Part shown: positions 30,430 through 40,408 of the stretch, in pieces | How positions within the stretch are numbered: the first letter of the stretch is position 1 | Layout of the letters: the number at the start of each line of letters is the position of its first letter | Assembly (NCBI RefSeq): GCF_000960975.1 | Contig: NZ_CP010803.1 | Coordinates: 2,570,405 to 2,634,404, forward strand | Direction of reading: 5' to 3' | DNA length: 64,000 nucleotides | From: Martelella endophytica | GTDB taxonomy: Bacteria > Pseudomonadota > Alphaproteobacteria > Rhizobiales > Rhizobiaceae | Program-made: the position numbers and the translations under genes | The notes under the pieces: generated by a model | Databases searched by the model: none | The model's input: only the letters and a program-made list of their open reading frames with translations | Told to the model about the DNA's origin: nothing

Positions 30430-32349
30430 TTAGCCGATTGTGCCGGTCGAGATGCCGCTGTGGCCCAGCGCCCGGAACACGGTGTTGACGATGCCGTCGC
30501 GGTCGAGGCCGGCCTTCTTGTACATCACTTCGGGCTTGGCCTGTTCCATCCAGACATCGGGCAGCACCATCTGGCGCACCCGAAGCCCGCTGTCGAGCAG
30601 GCCCTCATTGGCGAGGAATTGCACCACATGGGCGCCGAAACCACCGGCGGAGCCTTCCTCGATGGTGACGAGAACCTCGTGATGGGCGGCAAGCTGGCGG
30701 ATCAGGTCGTGGTCCAGCGGCTTGGCGAAGCGGGCATCGGCAACCGTCGTCGAAAGTCCCGCGGCCGAAAGCACGGTCGCGGCCTCGCGACATTCTGCAA
30801 GCCGGGTGCCAAACGACAGCAGCGCCACCTTGGAGCCCTCGGCAACAATCCGGCCCTTGCCGATTTCGAGGATTTCGCCGCGGGCGGGAAGCTCGATGCC
30901 GACGCCCTCGCCGCGCGGGTAACGGAACGAAATCGGACCATCGTCATAGGCGGCAGCGGTGCGCACCATGTGCATCAGCTCCGCCTCGTCGGCAGCGGCC
31001 ATCACCACGAAACCCGGTAGGGTCGAAAGATAGGTGGTGTCGAACGAGCCGGCATGGGTCGGCCCGTCGGCACCGACGAAACCGGCGCGATCGATCGGAA
31101 AACGGACGGGCAGGCCCTGGATGGCCACATCGTGGACGACCTGGTCGTAGCCCCGCTGCAGGAAGGTGGAGTAAAGCGCGCAGAAGGGCTTCATGCCTTC
31201 GGTGGCAAGGCCGGCCGCGAAGGTCACGGCGTGCTGCTCGGCAATGCCGACATCGAAGCAGCGCTTCGGAAAGATGTCCTCGAACTTGTCGAGACCGGTG
31301 CCGGCCGGCATCGCCGCCGTGACCGCGACGATCTTGTCGTCGTGGCGAGCTTCCTCGATCAGTCCCTTGGCAAACACCGACGTGTAGCTCGGCGCGTTCG
31401 GCTTGGCTTTTGCCTGGTGGCCGGTAACGACATCGAAGCGGCTGACGGCGTGGCACTTGTCTGCTGCGGCCTCCGCCGGAGCATAGCCCTTGCCCTTCTG
31501 GGTCACGACGTGGATCAGCACCGGGCCTCGGGCATTGTCGCGGGCGTTGCGAAGCACCGGCAGGAGATGATCGAAGGAATGGCCGTCGATCGGGCCGATA
31601 TGATAGAAGCCGAGCTCCTCGAACAATGTGCCGCCGGTGACGAAACCGCGCACATGGCCGACGGCGCGCGAGATCGCGCGGTCGATGGAGCGGCCGAGAT
31701 AGGACGTCAGACGCCGCGAGAAATCGCGTACCTCGAGATAGGTCCGGCCCGAGGCGAGACGGGCGAGATAGGCGCTGAGCGCGCCGGTCGGGCGCGCGAT
31801 CGACATGTCGTTGTCGTTGAGGATGACGATCTGGCGGGCGCCGATGGCGCCGGCATTGTTCAGCGCCTCGAAGGCCATGCCGGCCGACATCGCGCCGTCG
31901 CCGATCACCGAGATGATGTTGCGCGGCGTGCCGGAAAGCTCGGAAGCGACCGCCATGCCGAGACCCGCGGAGATCGAAGTGGAAGAGTGCCCGGCGCCGA
32001 AGGGATCATATTCGCTCTCGGCGCGGCGGGTGAAGCCGGAGAGGCCGTTTTCCTGGCGCAGCGTCGTCATCCGCTCGCGCCGGCCCGTCAGGATCTTGTG
32101 GGGGTAGCACTGGTGCCCGACGTCGAAGATCAGTCGGTCGTCCGGGGTGTTGAAAACCTTGTGGATCGCGATCGTCAACTCGACCACGCCAAGCCCTGCG
32201 CCAAGATGGCCGCCGGTGCGCGAGACCGCCTCGATCATCTCCGCGCGCACCTCATCGGCAAGCTGCGGCAGGTCGCGGTCCGGCACGTCCCGGAGGTCGG
32301 ACGGCGCGGCGATACGATCGAGAATGGAGGTTTTGGACGGTAGCGTCAC
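30430..32349 (-). CDS. dxs: 1-deoxy-D-xylulose-5-phosphate synthase
   Basis: A 639-aa thiamine-diphosphate enzyme that condenses pyruvate and glyceraldehyde 3-phosphate in the first step of the MEP isoprenoid pathway. The ThDP motif is [18 protein letters not shown]; the transketolase pyrimidine-domain motif is [10 protein letters not shown]; length is typical. The start is a GTG at 32349 preceded by gagg at good spacing. It lies between the pirin gene and tlyA in a leftward run starting at xseB. Confidence 0.97.
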   Translation of the reverse strand: MTLPSKTSILDRIAAPSDLRDVPDRDLPQLADEVRAEMIEAVSRTGGHLGAGLGVVELTIAIHKVFNTPDDRLIFDVGHQCYPHKILTGRRERMTTLRQENGLSGFTRRAESEYDPFGAGHSSTSISAGLGMAVASELSGTPRNIISVIGDGAMSAGMAFEALNNAGAIGARQIVILNDNDMSIARPTGALSAYLARLASGRTYLEVRDFSRRLTSYLGRSIDRAISRAVGHVRGFVTGGTLFEELGFYHIGPIDGHSFDHLLPVLRNARDNARGPVLIHVVTQKGKGYAPAEAAADKCHAVSRFDVVTGHQAKAKPNAPSYTSVFAKGLIEEARHDDKIVAVTAAMPAGTGLDKFEDIFPKRCFDVGIAEQHAVTFAAGLATEGMKPFCALYSTFLQRGYDQVVHDVAIQGLPVRFPIDRAGFVGADGPTHAGSFDTTYLSTLPGFVVMAAADEAELMHMVRTAAAYDDGPISFRYPRGEGVGIELPARGEILEIGKGRIVAEGSKVALLSFGTRLAECREAATVLSAAGLSTTVADARFAKPLDHDLIRQLAAHHEVLVTIEEGSAGGFGAHVVQFLANEGLLDSGLRVRQMVLPDVWMEQAKPEVMYKKAGLDRDGIVNTVFRALGHSGISTGTIG

Positions 32350-32409
32350 TTCTTATGCCTCATGCGCAGCTATGCGCCGGTTCTGTTGGTTCAACCGTTT
32401 TAGCCAATA

Positions 32410-33339
32410 TCAGCGTTCGGGCAAAGGAACAAATTCTTCCTCGTCGCCCGGGACGACACCGAAACGGCCACGGCGCCAGTCTTCCTTGGCCTCCTCGATC
32501 CGCTCCTTCGAGGAGGAAACGAAATTCCACCAGATATGGCGCGGCTTGTCGAGGGCGGCGCCGCCGAAGAGCATGATGCGACACCCTGTCGGTCCGGCGC
32601 CCTCGATGACGATCGGGTCCTTCGGCGAGAGGACAAGCAACTGCTCCTGACCGAAACGGTCACCGGCCACCGTCAGTTCCCCTTCCAGCACATAAATCGC
32701 GCGCTCCTCGTGTTCGGCGGGGAACTGGAAACGAGCGCCGGGGCGCAGAGCAATGTCGACGAACAGCGTGTCGGTAAAGGTCTTCACGTCGGCCTTCAGG
32801 CCGCAGAAATTGCCGAGCACGACGCGGCCGGCAACGCCGTTGTCAGAAATCGTCGGCAGGGCGTTCTTCTCGGTGTGGCCGAAGGCAGGGTCGGTTTCCT
32901 CGTCGCTTTCCGGCAGCGCCAGCCACGTCTGAACCCCGGAAAGCGCGTGCGGACGCAGGCGCAGATCCTCCGGCGTGCGCTCGGAATGAACGATGCCGCG
33001 GCCCGCCGTCATCAGGTTGACGTCGCCTGGGCGGATCACGGTGTGATTGCCGAGCGTGTCGCGGTGGCCGATCTCGCCCTCGGTCAGATAGGTGACGGTC
33101 GAGAGCCCGATATGGGGATGCGGCTTGACGTCGAGCGCCTCGCCATGGCCACCGAAGCGCGCCGGTCCCATCCGGTCGAAGAAGATGAACGGCCCGACAA
33201 GCCGGCGCTTGATCGTCGGCAGCGCCCGGCGCACCTCGAAGCCACCGATGTCGCTTGTGCGCGGCACGATGATCTGACTGACGGCGTCGCAGGAAGCGGC
33301 ATCGCCGAATTCAGGATCTTTTCCCGGAAAGAATGACAT
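32410..33339 (-). CDS. Pirin-family protein
   Basis: A 309-aa bicupin of the pirin family. Metal-binding residues are in the N-terminal cupin: PHPHIGLSTVTYLTEGEI and the following AGRGIVHSE. The C-terminal pirin domain includes ERAIYVLEGELTVAG. Some bacterial pirins act as quercetin dioxygenases or modulate central metabolism; the role here is unknown. The ATG at 33339 is chosen because it has a GGGAA site and the upstream extension overlaps xseB and has no family character. It sits between xseB and dxs, which are otherwise often adjacent in alphaproteobacteria. Confidence 0.92.
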   Translation of the reverse strand: MSFFPGKDPEFGDAASCDAVSQIIVPRTSDIGGFEVRRALPTIKRRLVGPFIFFDRMGPARFGGHGEALDVKPHPHIGLSTVTYLTEGEIGHRDTLGNHTVIRPGDVNLMTAGRGIVHSERTPEDLRLRPHALSGVQTWLALPESDEETDPAFGHTEKNALPTISDNGVAGRVVLGNFCGLKADVKTFTDTLFVDIALRPGARFQFPAEHEERAIYVLEGELTVAGDRFGQEQLLVLSPKDPIVIEGAGPTGCRIMLFGGAALDKPRHIWWNFVSSSKERIEEAKEDWRRGRFGVVPGDEEEFVPLPER

Positions 33340-33382
33340 CTTTGACGTTCCCGGCGCCGCTTTGGCGCGAAAGAGATAAGGC

Positions 33383-33637
33383 TCAGCCCTGGTCGAGCGG
33401 CTCTGTGCCGGCCGGCCTGCCCTCACGGTCGAGGCGGATTTTCTCGACACGGGCCTCGGCTGCGTTCAGCAGTTTTTCGCAATGCTTCTTCAGTTCCTCG
33501 CCGCGGGCGTAGATCGCGATCGATTCGTCTAGCGCCACGTCGCCGCGTTCCAGCCGGGCGACGATGCGTTCGAGTTCGTCGACGGCGCGCTCGAAGGAGA
33601 GCCCGGAAACCGGGGGCAGGGGGGCTTGTTCGCTCAT
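33383..33637 (-). CDS. xseB: Exodeoxyribonuclease VII small subunit
   Basis: An 84-aa protein with the XseB signature [21 protein letters not shown] followed by a short coiled-coil helix ([18 protein letters not shown]). It partners XseA in exonuclease VII, which degrades single-stranded DNA; xseA is not in the window. A GAGGA site precedes the ATG at 33637. It heads the leftward group with the pirin, dxs, tlyA and methyltransferase genes. Confidence 0.94.
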   Translation of the reverse strand: MSEQAPLPPVSGLSFERAVDELERIVARLERGDVALDESIAIYARGEELKKHCEKLLNAAEARVEKIRLDREGRPAGTEPLDQG

Positions 33638-33895
33638 GTCAGTCCTCGTCGGCGCATTTCGATTGCCGCCTTGCGTGCGGCTTTTCCGGCAAGGTAATAG
33701 CTCGGGCGGCGATTGCAAGCGATGAACCGCACGGCTGGCGAAGCCGCCAACCCGGCTGCGGCGTTCACCATGGGCGAATATCGCCATGGCATTCAGGCTG
33801 GAAAGGTTCTATAGAACCCGAAAGGGCCGCTCTCCCGGCGGCCTCAAGCGTATGCGTTCGCTCAGCGGCAAGCGAGAGAGTTAAGGTGTTGGCCG

Positions 33896-34294
33896 ATGGA
33901 TGAAAGGCAACCGGACCGAACGGAAATCCGGGTTCCCTACCGCGATATCGACATGCATGGCCGCATGCACACCGCTGCCTATATCGAGCATGCGGAAGAG
34001 GCGCTGGCGCGCTTCTGGCGGTTCCGGCCCGAAGTCCGCAATGAACCGGCCTATGTCGTGCGCAAGGTCGGCTGCACCTTCTATCGAGGCCTGCGCAACG
34101 GCGAAGTGGCGCTCCTGACCGTGCGGGCCGCCAAGATCGGTGGCAAGTCCGTCGGCTTCAACGTCGCGGTCCAGACGGGCAACGAGATCGCCGCCGAGGT
34201 CGAACTTCTGTGGACGGCCGTCCACGCCGAAAGCGGCGAGCCGGCCCCGCTGCCGGAGGCGACGCGGGACTGGCTTTATTCCTACCTCAGCTAG
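33896..34294 (+). CDS. Acyl-CoA thioesterase, 4HBT/YbgC-like
   Basis: A 132-aa single hot-dog protein with the 4-hydroxybenzoyl-CoA thioesterase pattern: the catalytic aspartate region VPYRDIDMHGRMHTAAYIEH, then a long helix containing ARFWRFRP. Substrate unknown. It is divergent from xseB across 258 bp. Its TAG stop codon lies within the intergenic repeat element at 34292-34370. Confidence 0.82.
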   Translation: MDERQPDRTEIRVPYRDIDMHGRMHTAAYIEHAEEALARFWRFRPEVRNEPAYVVRKVGCTFYRGLRNGEVALLTVRAAKIGGKSVGFNVAVQTGNEIAAEVELLWTAVHAESGEPAPLPEATRDWLYSYLS

Positions 34295-34370
34295 AGCGTT
34301 TCCAGGAAACGCGCAAAAACAAAGAGATAGAGCGCTTTCGCGATTCGAATAAAAGCGGGAGCGATCTAGA
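34292..34370. repeat. Rhizobial-type intergenic repeat between convergent genes
   Basis: The stretch begins tagagcg, contains the perfect palindrome gcgtttcc-a-ggaaacgc (34296-34312) and a segment gcgcaaaaacaaagagatag that I recognise as recurring in Rhizobiales intergenic regions, and ends with agcgatctaga. It fills the whole gap between the thioesterase gene and bioY. The stop codons of both genes fall inside it. Confidence 0.6.
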
Positions 34371-34944
34371 GATCGGCGCTGCTGCCGGCCTTTTTCGGTA
34401 GCAGCGGATAGCCAAGCATGACGGCGCGCGCTGCAAGTGCTGCAAGCCCGGCCTTGATCAGGTCACCGGGCAGGAAGCCGATGCTGGCCGCCGTTGCTCC
34501 CGAAATACCCATGCCGACACCGAAGGCGAGCCAGGCGATGCCGAGGAAATATTCGACGACGATGCCGCCGGCGATCGCGGCGATGAAGAAGCCGACCGTC
34601 TGCCGCAGCGGGCTCTGGTTTTCCGCAGCCTGCTCGGCGAAGGCGCCGCAGACGTAGGCGGCGGGCAGGAAGCCGATCAGGAAGCCGGCCGTCGGGCTGA
34701 CGAAGGTCGCAAGGCCACCGCGGCCGCCCGAGAGCACCGGAAGGCCAATCGCAACCAGCACGAACAGCAACAGCACGGCGAGCGCCCCGCGCTTGCGGCC
34801 GAGAACCAGTCCGGCCAGCATGACGCCGAGCGTCTGCGCGGTGATGGGCACGGGCGAGAAGGCTAGCGGGATCGGCGGCAGGATGCCGAGCGCCACGATG
34901 ATGGCCGTGAACAACGACACGAGAACGAGGTCGCGAGAGGTCAT
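34366..34944 (-). CDS. bioY: Biotin transporter substrate-binding subunit BioY
   Basis: A 192-aa membrane protein with about six hydrophobic segments. The BioY signature is present in ITAQTLGVMLAGLVLGRKRG and FLIGFLPAAYVCG. BioY is the S-component that captures biotin for ECF transport. It overlaps bioN by 4 bp (ATGA), so translation is coupled. Its stop codon lies in the adjoining repeat. With bioN and bioM it makes a complete ECF biotin importer. Confidence 0.96.
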   Translation of the reverse strand: MTSRDLVLVSLFTAIIVALGILPPIPLAFSPVPITAQTLGVMLAGLVLGRKRGALAVLLLFVLVAIGLPVLSGGRGGLATFVSPTAGFLIGFLPAAYVCGAFAEQAAENQSPLRQTVGFFIAAIAGGIVVEYFLGIAWLAFGVGMGISGATAASIGFLPGDLIKAGLAALAARAVMLGYPLLPKKAGSSADL

Positions 34945-35564
34945 TTTCTGTTCCTTTTCTCTGCGGTGCCGCGAATGCCGCGGGCATCGATGGCATCGGC
35001 GATACTGTCCGCATCCTTCAGCGTCAAGATGATCAGCGGCACGATGGCGCGGGTCGGGCGAAAGCGGATGCCCCGCGCCTGGTGCGCATCGCGGATGGCT
35101 CCATACCGCGCGAGGATATCCGGGACGAAGCGGATGACAAGCCCCACGGCAAGCCCGATATCGGCCGCCCGCACGAGGCCTGCCTTTTCCAGAGGCCTTG
35201 CGGCACTGGTGACGGTGTCGATGAAAGCGGGCACGGGGGTCGACGCGGTGATGGCGGCCGCCAGCAGCATCAGCGCCGTCAGCCTGATAACGGAGAGTGC
35301 GGTCAGCTGCCATGGGTTGAACAGCAGGCCGAAGCCGCCGACGAGCAGAATGGCGAAGGCAATCGGCAAAAGCCGCGCGAGCGCCTGCTTCGGCCGCATG
35401 GGAAGGGTGAAATAGACGATTGCGGCGACGGCCAGGAAACCGCCGGTGACGGCCAGGCTGGCGCTGAAGAAGATCGCGATGCTGAAGGCGAGAAGCACGG
35501 ACAACTTTACCCCCGCGGGCAGGCGGTGGAGCAGGCTGTTTCCCTCGACATAAAGCGACTGCAT
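34941..35564 (-). CDS. bioN: Biotin ECF transporter transmembrane subunit BioN
   Basis: A 207-aa membrane protein of the EcfT/CbiQ family, with hydrophobic segments around residues 20-60, 65-110 and 145-165. It contains the cytoplasmic helix with the Ala-Arg-Gly type motif (DAHQARGIRF and DAIDARGIRG) that couples to the ATPase. It lies between bioM and bioY, with a 1-bp overlap to bioM and a 4-bp overlap to bioY. Confidence 0.94.
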   Translation of the reverse strand: MQSLYVEGNSLLHRLPAGVKLSVLLAFSIAIFFSASLAVTGGFLAVAAIVYFTLPMRPKQALARLLPIAFAILLVGGFGLLFNPWQLTALSVIRLTALMLLAAAITASTPVPAFIDTVTSAARPLEKAGLVRAADIGLAVGLVIRFVPDILARYGAIRDAHQARGIRFRPTRAIVPLIILTLKDADSIADAIDARGIRGTAEKRNRK

Positions 35565-36241
35565 CAGCGGTTCATGGCCTCGTATTCGCCGATCACCGCG
35601 TCGGCCGGCCCATCCGCGATCAGCCGCGCCTCATGAAACAGCAGCACGCGTTCGAACCGGGAAAGCGTCGCAAGGTCGTGCGAGATCGCGATCACGTCTT
35701 CGGAAAGCGCGTCGATCGTCTCGGCCACCCGACGGCGGTTCTTCAGGTCGAGCTGGTTGGTCGGCTCGTCGAGGATGACGAGCGAGGGGCGTGTCGCCAG
35801 CACCGCGGCAAGCGCTGCGAGCTGCAGTTCGCCGCCGGAGAGTTCATGCGAACGGCGCTTGCCGAGATGAGAGATGCCAAGCCGGGAGAGCGCCTCTTCC
35901 GCACGCACCGGAATGTCGGCCTTTGCCACGCCGCGCGCCTTCAGCCCAAGCGCGATATCATCTTCGACGATCGGCAGGATGATCTGGTTCTGCGGCGCCT
36001 GGAACACATAGCCGGTGTCGGCCAGAACGCCGTCGGCATCGTCGACCGTATCGCGGCCGTTGACGCGGACCCGCCCCACGCTTGGCTTCGTCAGCCCGTT
36101 GATCAGCCGAGCGAAGGTGGTCTTGCCCGAGCCGTTCAGGCCGATGACGCCGATGCGGCGACCGGTGAGCGTCAGGCTCAGCCTGTGGAGCGCCGTGCGC
36201 CCGTCATAGGCAACACCGGCCTGGTCGAATTCGATATGCAA
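35564..36241 (-). CDS. bioM: Biotin ECF transporter ATPase subunit BioM
   Basis: A 225-aa ABC ATPase: Walker A GLNGSGKTT, Q-loop YVFQAPQNQIILP, signature ELSGGELQLAALAAVLA, Walker B LVILDEPTNQLD and the switch histidine in IAISHDL. The Q-loop form is typical of ECF ATPases. It heads the leftward bioMNY operon. The 110-bp region upstream is shared with the divergent YcaQ-like gene and should contain the promoter; a half-site resembling a BioR operator (ttatag) is seen there but is not convincing. Confidence 0.95.
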   Translation of the reverse strand: MHIEFDQAGVAYDGRTALHRLSLTLTGRRIGVIGLNGSGKTTFARLINGLTKPSVGRVRVNGRDTVDDADGVLADTGYVFQAPQNQIILPIVEDDIALGLKARGVAKADIPVRAEEALSRLGISHLGKRRSHELSGGELQLAALAAVLATRPSLVILDEPTNQLDLKNRRRVAETIDALSEDVIAISHDLATLSRFERVLLFHEARLIADGPADAVIGEYEAMNR

Positions 36242-36351
36242 GGGCTTGGGTTCCGTCTCGTCGTTCGCCTCGGTTTCCTTATAGGCATGTCTTTCGCCGG
36301 CGCAAAGCTTTCGATGTTCTTATTTTGTCCGAATCGCTCTAGGCTCCGCCC

Positions 36352-37545
36352 ATGACCAGAACGATTTCCAACAGCGATGCACGGCGCGTGTTCATGGCGC
36401 GGCAGGGGCTTTCCGGAGCGCCCGGACGAGCGATGGACCAGGCGGCGCTTCTGGCGCTGATCGAGCAGATCGGCTTCGTGCAGGTCGATTCGATCCGCAC
36501 CGTTGAACGCGCCCATGACATGATCCTCTATTCGCGCAACCAGACTTTTCGCCGCGAGCATCTGCAGGCGCTGCTGGAAAGCGATCGGATGCTGTTCGAG
36601 CACTGGACCCACGACGCCTCGTTCATTCCCGTCCGCTTCTATCCCTACTGGAAACACCGTTTCGCCCGCGAGGAGGCGAAGATCCGCAAGCGCTGGAGCA
36701 ATTGGCAGGGGGAGGGCTACGAACGCGAGTTCGAACAGACCTACGCCGCGGTGAAGGCCAACGGGCCAGTGTTTGCCCGTGACCTGAAAGCGGAGGACCA
36801 TGTCTCCGGCGGCTGGTGGAACTGGCATCCGGGCAAGACCGCGCTGGAATATCACTGGCGCACCGGCCGCTTCTCGATCTGCCACCGGGTCAATTTCCAG
36901 AAAGCCTACGATCTCTCCGAGCGGGTCATCCCCGACGCCTTCCGTCTGCCGGAGGTGCCGCATGATGAATTCGTGGACTGGGCCTGCCGGGCCGCGCTCG
37001 AACGGCTCGGCTTTGCCACATCCGGCGAGATTGCCGCCTTCTTCGCGCTGGTGACGCCGCAGGAGGCGAAGGACTGGGTAGACGAAAACCGCGATATCCT
37101 GACCGAGATCGCGATCGAGACGGTGGAGGCCGGTCGCCCGAGGCGCGCCTTTGTCTTGACCGATGAACTCGAGACGCTCACCGACGTACCGACGCCGCCC
37201 TCGCGCATCCGGGTGCTGAGCCCGTTCGATCCGCTGTTGCGCGACCGGGCGCGGGCGGAGCGGCTGTTCGGCTTCTTCTATCGCATCGAGATCTTCGTGC
37301 CGGAGCCGAAACGCCAGTACGGCTATTACGTCTTCCCGCTGATGGAAGGCGACCGGATGATCGGCCGCATCGACATGAAGGCAGACCGCAAGCGCTCGAC
37401 GCTCGATGTCAGGAAGCTGTGGCTGGAGCCGGGCGTGCGCGCTTCGGCAGGGCGCTTCGAAAAGCTCGATGCCGAACTGACGCGCCTCGCGCGATTCACC
37501 GGTGTCGAGCGGGTGGAGTATCTGCAGGGCTGGCGCGACGCCTGA
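36352..37545 (+). CDS. YcaQ-family winged-helix DNA glycosylase-like protein
   Basis: A 397-aa protein of the YcaQ/AlkZ-like (HTH_42) family, whose characterised members unhook DNA interstrand crosslinks. The family motifs QVDSIRTVERAHDMILYSR near the N-terminus and LFEHWTHDASFIPV in the first winged-helix region are present, with further helices to the C-terminal DVRKLWLEPGV. Family knowledge puts the catalytic residues around the QxD/QxQ-type site; which residues act here should be verified. It stands alone between bioM (divergent) and the phytase-like gene (convergent). Confidence 0.9.
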   Translation: MTRTISNSDARRVFMARQGLSGAPGRAMDQAALLALIEQIGFVQVDSIRTVERAHDMILYSRNQTFRREHLQALLESDRMLFEHWTHDASFIPVRFYPYWKHRFAREEAKIRKRWSNWQGEGYEREFEQTYAAVKANGPVFARDLKAEDHVSGGWWNWHPGKTALEYHWRTGRFSICHRVNFQKAYDLSERVIPDAFRLPEVPHDEFVDWACRAALERLGFATSGEIAAFFALVTPQEAKDWVDENRDILTEIAIETVEAGRPRRAFVLTDELETLTDVPTPPSRIRVLSPFDPLLRDRARAERLFGFFYRIEIFVPEPKRQYGYYVFPLMEGDRMIGRIDMKADRKRSTLDVRKLWLEPGVRASAGRFEKLDAELTRLARFTGVERVEYLQGWRDA

Positions 37546-37555
37546 GGGAAACCTG

Positions 37556-38503
37556 CTAGAGAAGCTTGAATTCCAGCATGATCGTGTCCTGCAGCGGCGA
37601 GGCGTTGTCGTCGGAGACAAGGATCAGATGCAGCGAGCCGTCGGCCATCGGCAGCAGCGCCATCCCTTCCATATTGTCGATATGGTGCTGGCCGCCGTTC
37701 GCCTGCATGATCACCGGACCATCAACGACAGCACCGGCTCGGATCGCATCGCCGTCGATCAGGCGGATGCGCATGGCGACACCGGCAAGCAGAGAGAACC
37801 GTCGTTCCAGGATGAGAAGATTGCCATCCGGCAGATAGGCGGCATCGGTGACATCGAACCCCTGCCGCTTGACCACCTTGAAGATGCCCTTGCCGCGGCC
37901 CTCGACGATCGCGGCAAAGAGATTGCCGTCCGTGTCGATGCTCTGCTCGGCGATCACCACGGTGCGGCCGTCGGCATTCGTCGCCAGCGCTTCAAACGAG
38001 CCGTTGCGCCTCAGCTCGTAGATCGGGATCAGGAAATCGGGACCGGGTTTGGCGGTCGCGGTATCGTGGCCCTTCAGCGGATAGCTGTCGATGCGATGTT
38101 TGCCCTCGAAGCCGACGAGCAGTCTGTTGCCGGCGATGGTGAGGCTTTCGGCATCCATGCCGCTCTTGCCGGCGTGCACGCCTTTGGCGTTCTTCATCGC
38201 CGTGACGTCAACGTCGGTGAGGCCGGAGAGCCGTCGGTTGGCATCACGGGTGATCGAGCCATCGATCCAGTAGCCGTCATCGGCGACTGCGATGAAGCTG
38301 CGGTTATCGGGCAGGAAACGGATTGCCGATATCGAATGCAGGCCGGACAGCGTCATCCCGCCGAGATATTCGAGCTGACCGAAGCGAATCTCGTTGGTGA
38401 CCGTGCCGAAATGCTCGATCGGCGTCGCCGAAACGGCAACTTCAGATGCCGTGGCCGGCGCCGAAAACAGCGCCAGCGCAAGAAGCCATGCTGCGCGCTT
38501 CAT
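37556..38503 (-). CDS. Esterase-like/phytase-like beta-propeller protein, exported
   Basis: A 315-aa protein with a signal peptide (first ~19 residues, ending near ATAS) and repeated beta-strand units consistent with a propeller ([58 protein letters not shown]). This fits the 'esterase-like activity of phytase' domain family. It should be periplasmic or lipid-free secreted. Its start overlaps the cobT stop by 4 bp, an odd partner for a cobaltochelatase gene. Biochemical activity is not established. Confidence 0.85.
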   Translation of the reverse strand: MKRAAWLLALALFSAPATASEVAVSATPIEHFGTVTNEIRFGQLEYLGGMTLSGLHSISAIRFLPDNRSFIAVADDGYWIDGSITRDANRRLSGLTDVDVTAMKNAKGVHAGKSGMDAESLTIAGNRLLVGFEGKHRIDSYPLKGHDTATAKPGPDFLIPIYELRRNGSFEALATNADGRTVVIAEQSIDTDGNLFAAIVEGRGKGIFKVVKRQGFDVTDAAYLPDGNLLILERRFSLLAGVAMRIRLIDGDAIRAGAVVDGPVIMQANGGQHHIDNMEGMALLPMADGSLHLILVSDDNASPLQDTIMLEFKLL

Positions 38504-40398
38504 CGTGCGCGGCGTCGGGCCGGGCCGCCGGCGGCCTGTTCCTCGAACAGGGCGGCGAGCTGGTCGGTCATCGCGCCCGCCAGCTCATCGGCGTCGACGA
38601 TGGTGACGGCGCGGCGATAGTAGCGGGTGACATCGTGGCCGATGCCGATCGCAAGCAGTTCCACCGGCGACTTCGTCTCGATCTGTTCGATGACGGCGCG
38701 GAGATGCCGTTCAAGGAAATTGCCCGGATTGACGGACAACGTCGAATCGTCGACCGGCGCGCCGTCCGAGATCATCATCAGGATGCGGCGCTGCTCGGGC
38801 CGGGCCATCAACCGGTCATGCGCCCAGATCAGCGCTTCGCCGTCGATGTTTTCCTTCAGCAACCCTTCGCGCATCATCAGACCGAGATTGGCGCGCGAGC
38901 GCCGCCACGGTTGGTCTGCGGACTTGTAGACGATGTGGCGCAGGTCGTTGAGGCGCCCCGGCGTTGCCGGCTTGCCATCCTCCAGCCACTTCTCGCGCGA
39001 CTGTCCGCCCTTCCAGGCCTTGGTGGTGAAGCCGAGGATCTCGACCTTCACGCCGCAGCGCTCCAGCGTGCGCGCCAGAATGTCGCCGCAGGTGGCGGCC
39101 ACCGTGATCGGGCGGCCGCGCATCGAGCCGGAATTGTCGATCAGCAGCGACACCACGGTGTCGCGGAACTGGGTGTCACGCTCCATCTTGAAAGAGAGCG
39201 GCTGCATCGGGTCGATGACCATGCGCACCAGGCGCGCGGTATCGAGATAGCCTTCCTCGAGGTCGAAATCCCAGGAGCGGTTCTGTTTGGCCATCAGCCG
39301 CCGCTGCATCCGGTTGGCAAGCCGGCCGACGGCACCCTGAAGGTGAGCGAGCTGCTTGTCGAGATGGGCGCGGAGCCGCGCCAGCTCCTCGGCATCGCAA
39401 AGCTCCTCGGCGGTCACTTCCTCATCGAACTCGTCGCAATAGACGCGGTAGTCGACCTTCTCGTTGAAGTCGTCGAAGGGCGTGTTCGGACGCTTCGTCT
39501 CGCCGGCAACTTCCGAGTCGGGATCGGTGTCTTCGTCCATCTCGGTATCGGCGACTTCGGCGCCGTCGAGCTCGCCCTGATCCATCTCCTCGTCGGCGTT
39601 GTCGCTGTCTTCGGCAGGCGCGGAGTCGTCTCCGGCCTCTTCTTCCATTTGCTCGTCGTTCTGCCGCTCGGAGCGGGGTTGATCCTCGTCGGAGACTGTG
39701 TCCTCGTCTTCCTCGCTGTCCATGTTGTCGTCGAGATAGTCGTCCGCCATCTCCATCGATGACAGCATCGAGCGGACAACACGAGCAAAGGCGTTCTGGT
39801 CCTCCAGCGCGTCGCCGAGCTTGTCGAGGTCGACGCCAGCCTTTTCCTCGATGAAATCGCGCCAATAGTCGAGCACGTGGCCGGCCGATTCCGGCGGCTT
39901 TTCGCCTGTCAGCTTCTCGCGGACCAGCATGGCGACGGCCTCGGAGACGGGCGCGTCCTCCTTGCGGTCGATCGCGGAAAAATTGGCCTTGTCGTATTTC
40001 TCGGCATGCATGGCGGCAAGGTTTTTCGCCATGCCGGGCATGCGCTTGGCGCCGATGGAATCGACGCGCGCCTGTTCGACCGCGTCGAAGATCGCCTGCG
40101 CATCATTGCCGCCGGGCGACATCTGTGCATGCGTCACCGGATTGTGACAAGACATCCTGAGCGCCATGGAATCGCCAAGCCCGCGGACAACGGCGAGTTC
40201 GCTCGCGGTCGGGCGCTTGGAAAATTCCGGCAGCCGGATCTGGTTGCCGCTCATCCCCGGACGATCGCGCGAGAACACGACCTCCGCCTCCCGCTCGCCC
40301 GAGACCGCGCGCACACAGCCCGAGACGGCGCGGTGCAACGGCTCCAGATCGACGGGAGCGTAGGGGTTCGATTTGTGATTGTCGCCGGGACCGGCCAT
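38500..40398 (-). CDS. cobT: Cobaltochelatase subunit CobT
   Basis: A 632-aa subunit of the aerobic cobaltochelatase that inserts Co2+ into hydrogenobyrinic acid a,c-diamide during cobalamin synthesis. The middle (residues ~215-300) is a long acidic low-complexity region rich in Glu and Asp, typical of CobT. The C-terminal part is a von Willebrand A-like domain with a MIDAS motif, [13 protein letters not shown]. CobS follows its type of AAA+ partner just upstream (10 bp away). The third subunit, CobN, is not in the window. Confidence 0.96.
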   Translation of the reverse strand: MAGPGDNHKSNPYAPVDLEPLHRAVSGCVRAVSGEREAEVVFSRDRPGMSGNQIRLPEFSKRPTASELAVVRGLGDSMALRMSCHNPVTHAQMSPGGNDAQAIFDAVEQARVDSIGAKRMPGMAKNLAAMHAEKYDKANFSAIDRKEDAPVSEAVAMLVREKLTGEKPPESAGHVLDYWRDFIEEKAGVDLDKLGDALEDQNAFARVVRSMLSSMEMADDYLDDNMDSEEDEDTVSDEDQPRSERQNDEQMEEEAGDDSAPAEDSDNADEEMDQGELDGAEVADTEMDEDTDPDSEVAGETKRPNTPFDDFNEKVDYRVYCDEFDEEVTAEELCDAEELARLRAHLDKQLAHLQGAVGRLANRMQRRLMAKQNRSWDFDLEEGYLDTARLVRMVIDPMQPLSFKMERDTQFRDTVVSLLIDNSGSMRGRPITVAATCGDILARTLERCGVKVEILGFTTKAWKGGQSREKWLEDGKPATPGRLNDLRHIVYKSADQPWRRSRANLGLMMREGLLKENIDGEALIWAHDRLMARPEQRRILMMISDGAPVDDSTLSVNPGNFLERHLRAVIEQIETKSPVELLAIGIGHDVTRYYRRAVTIVDADELAGAMTDQLAALFEEQAAGGPARRRAR

Positions 40399-40408
40399 GG
40401 GTCTTTCC

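Noticed and set aside
36242..36351. Possible BioR operator upstream of bioM
   Set aside because: Only a half-site-like ttatag is seen; the second half of the palindrome does not match.
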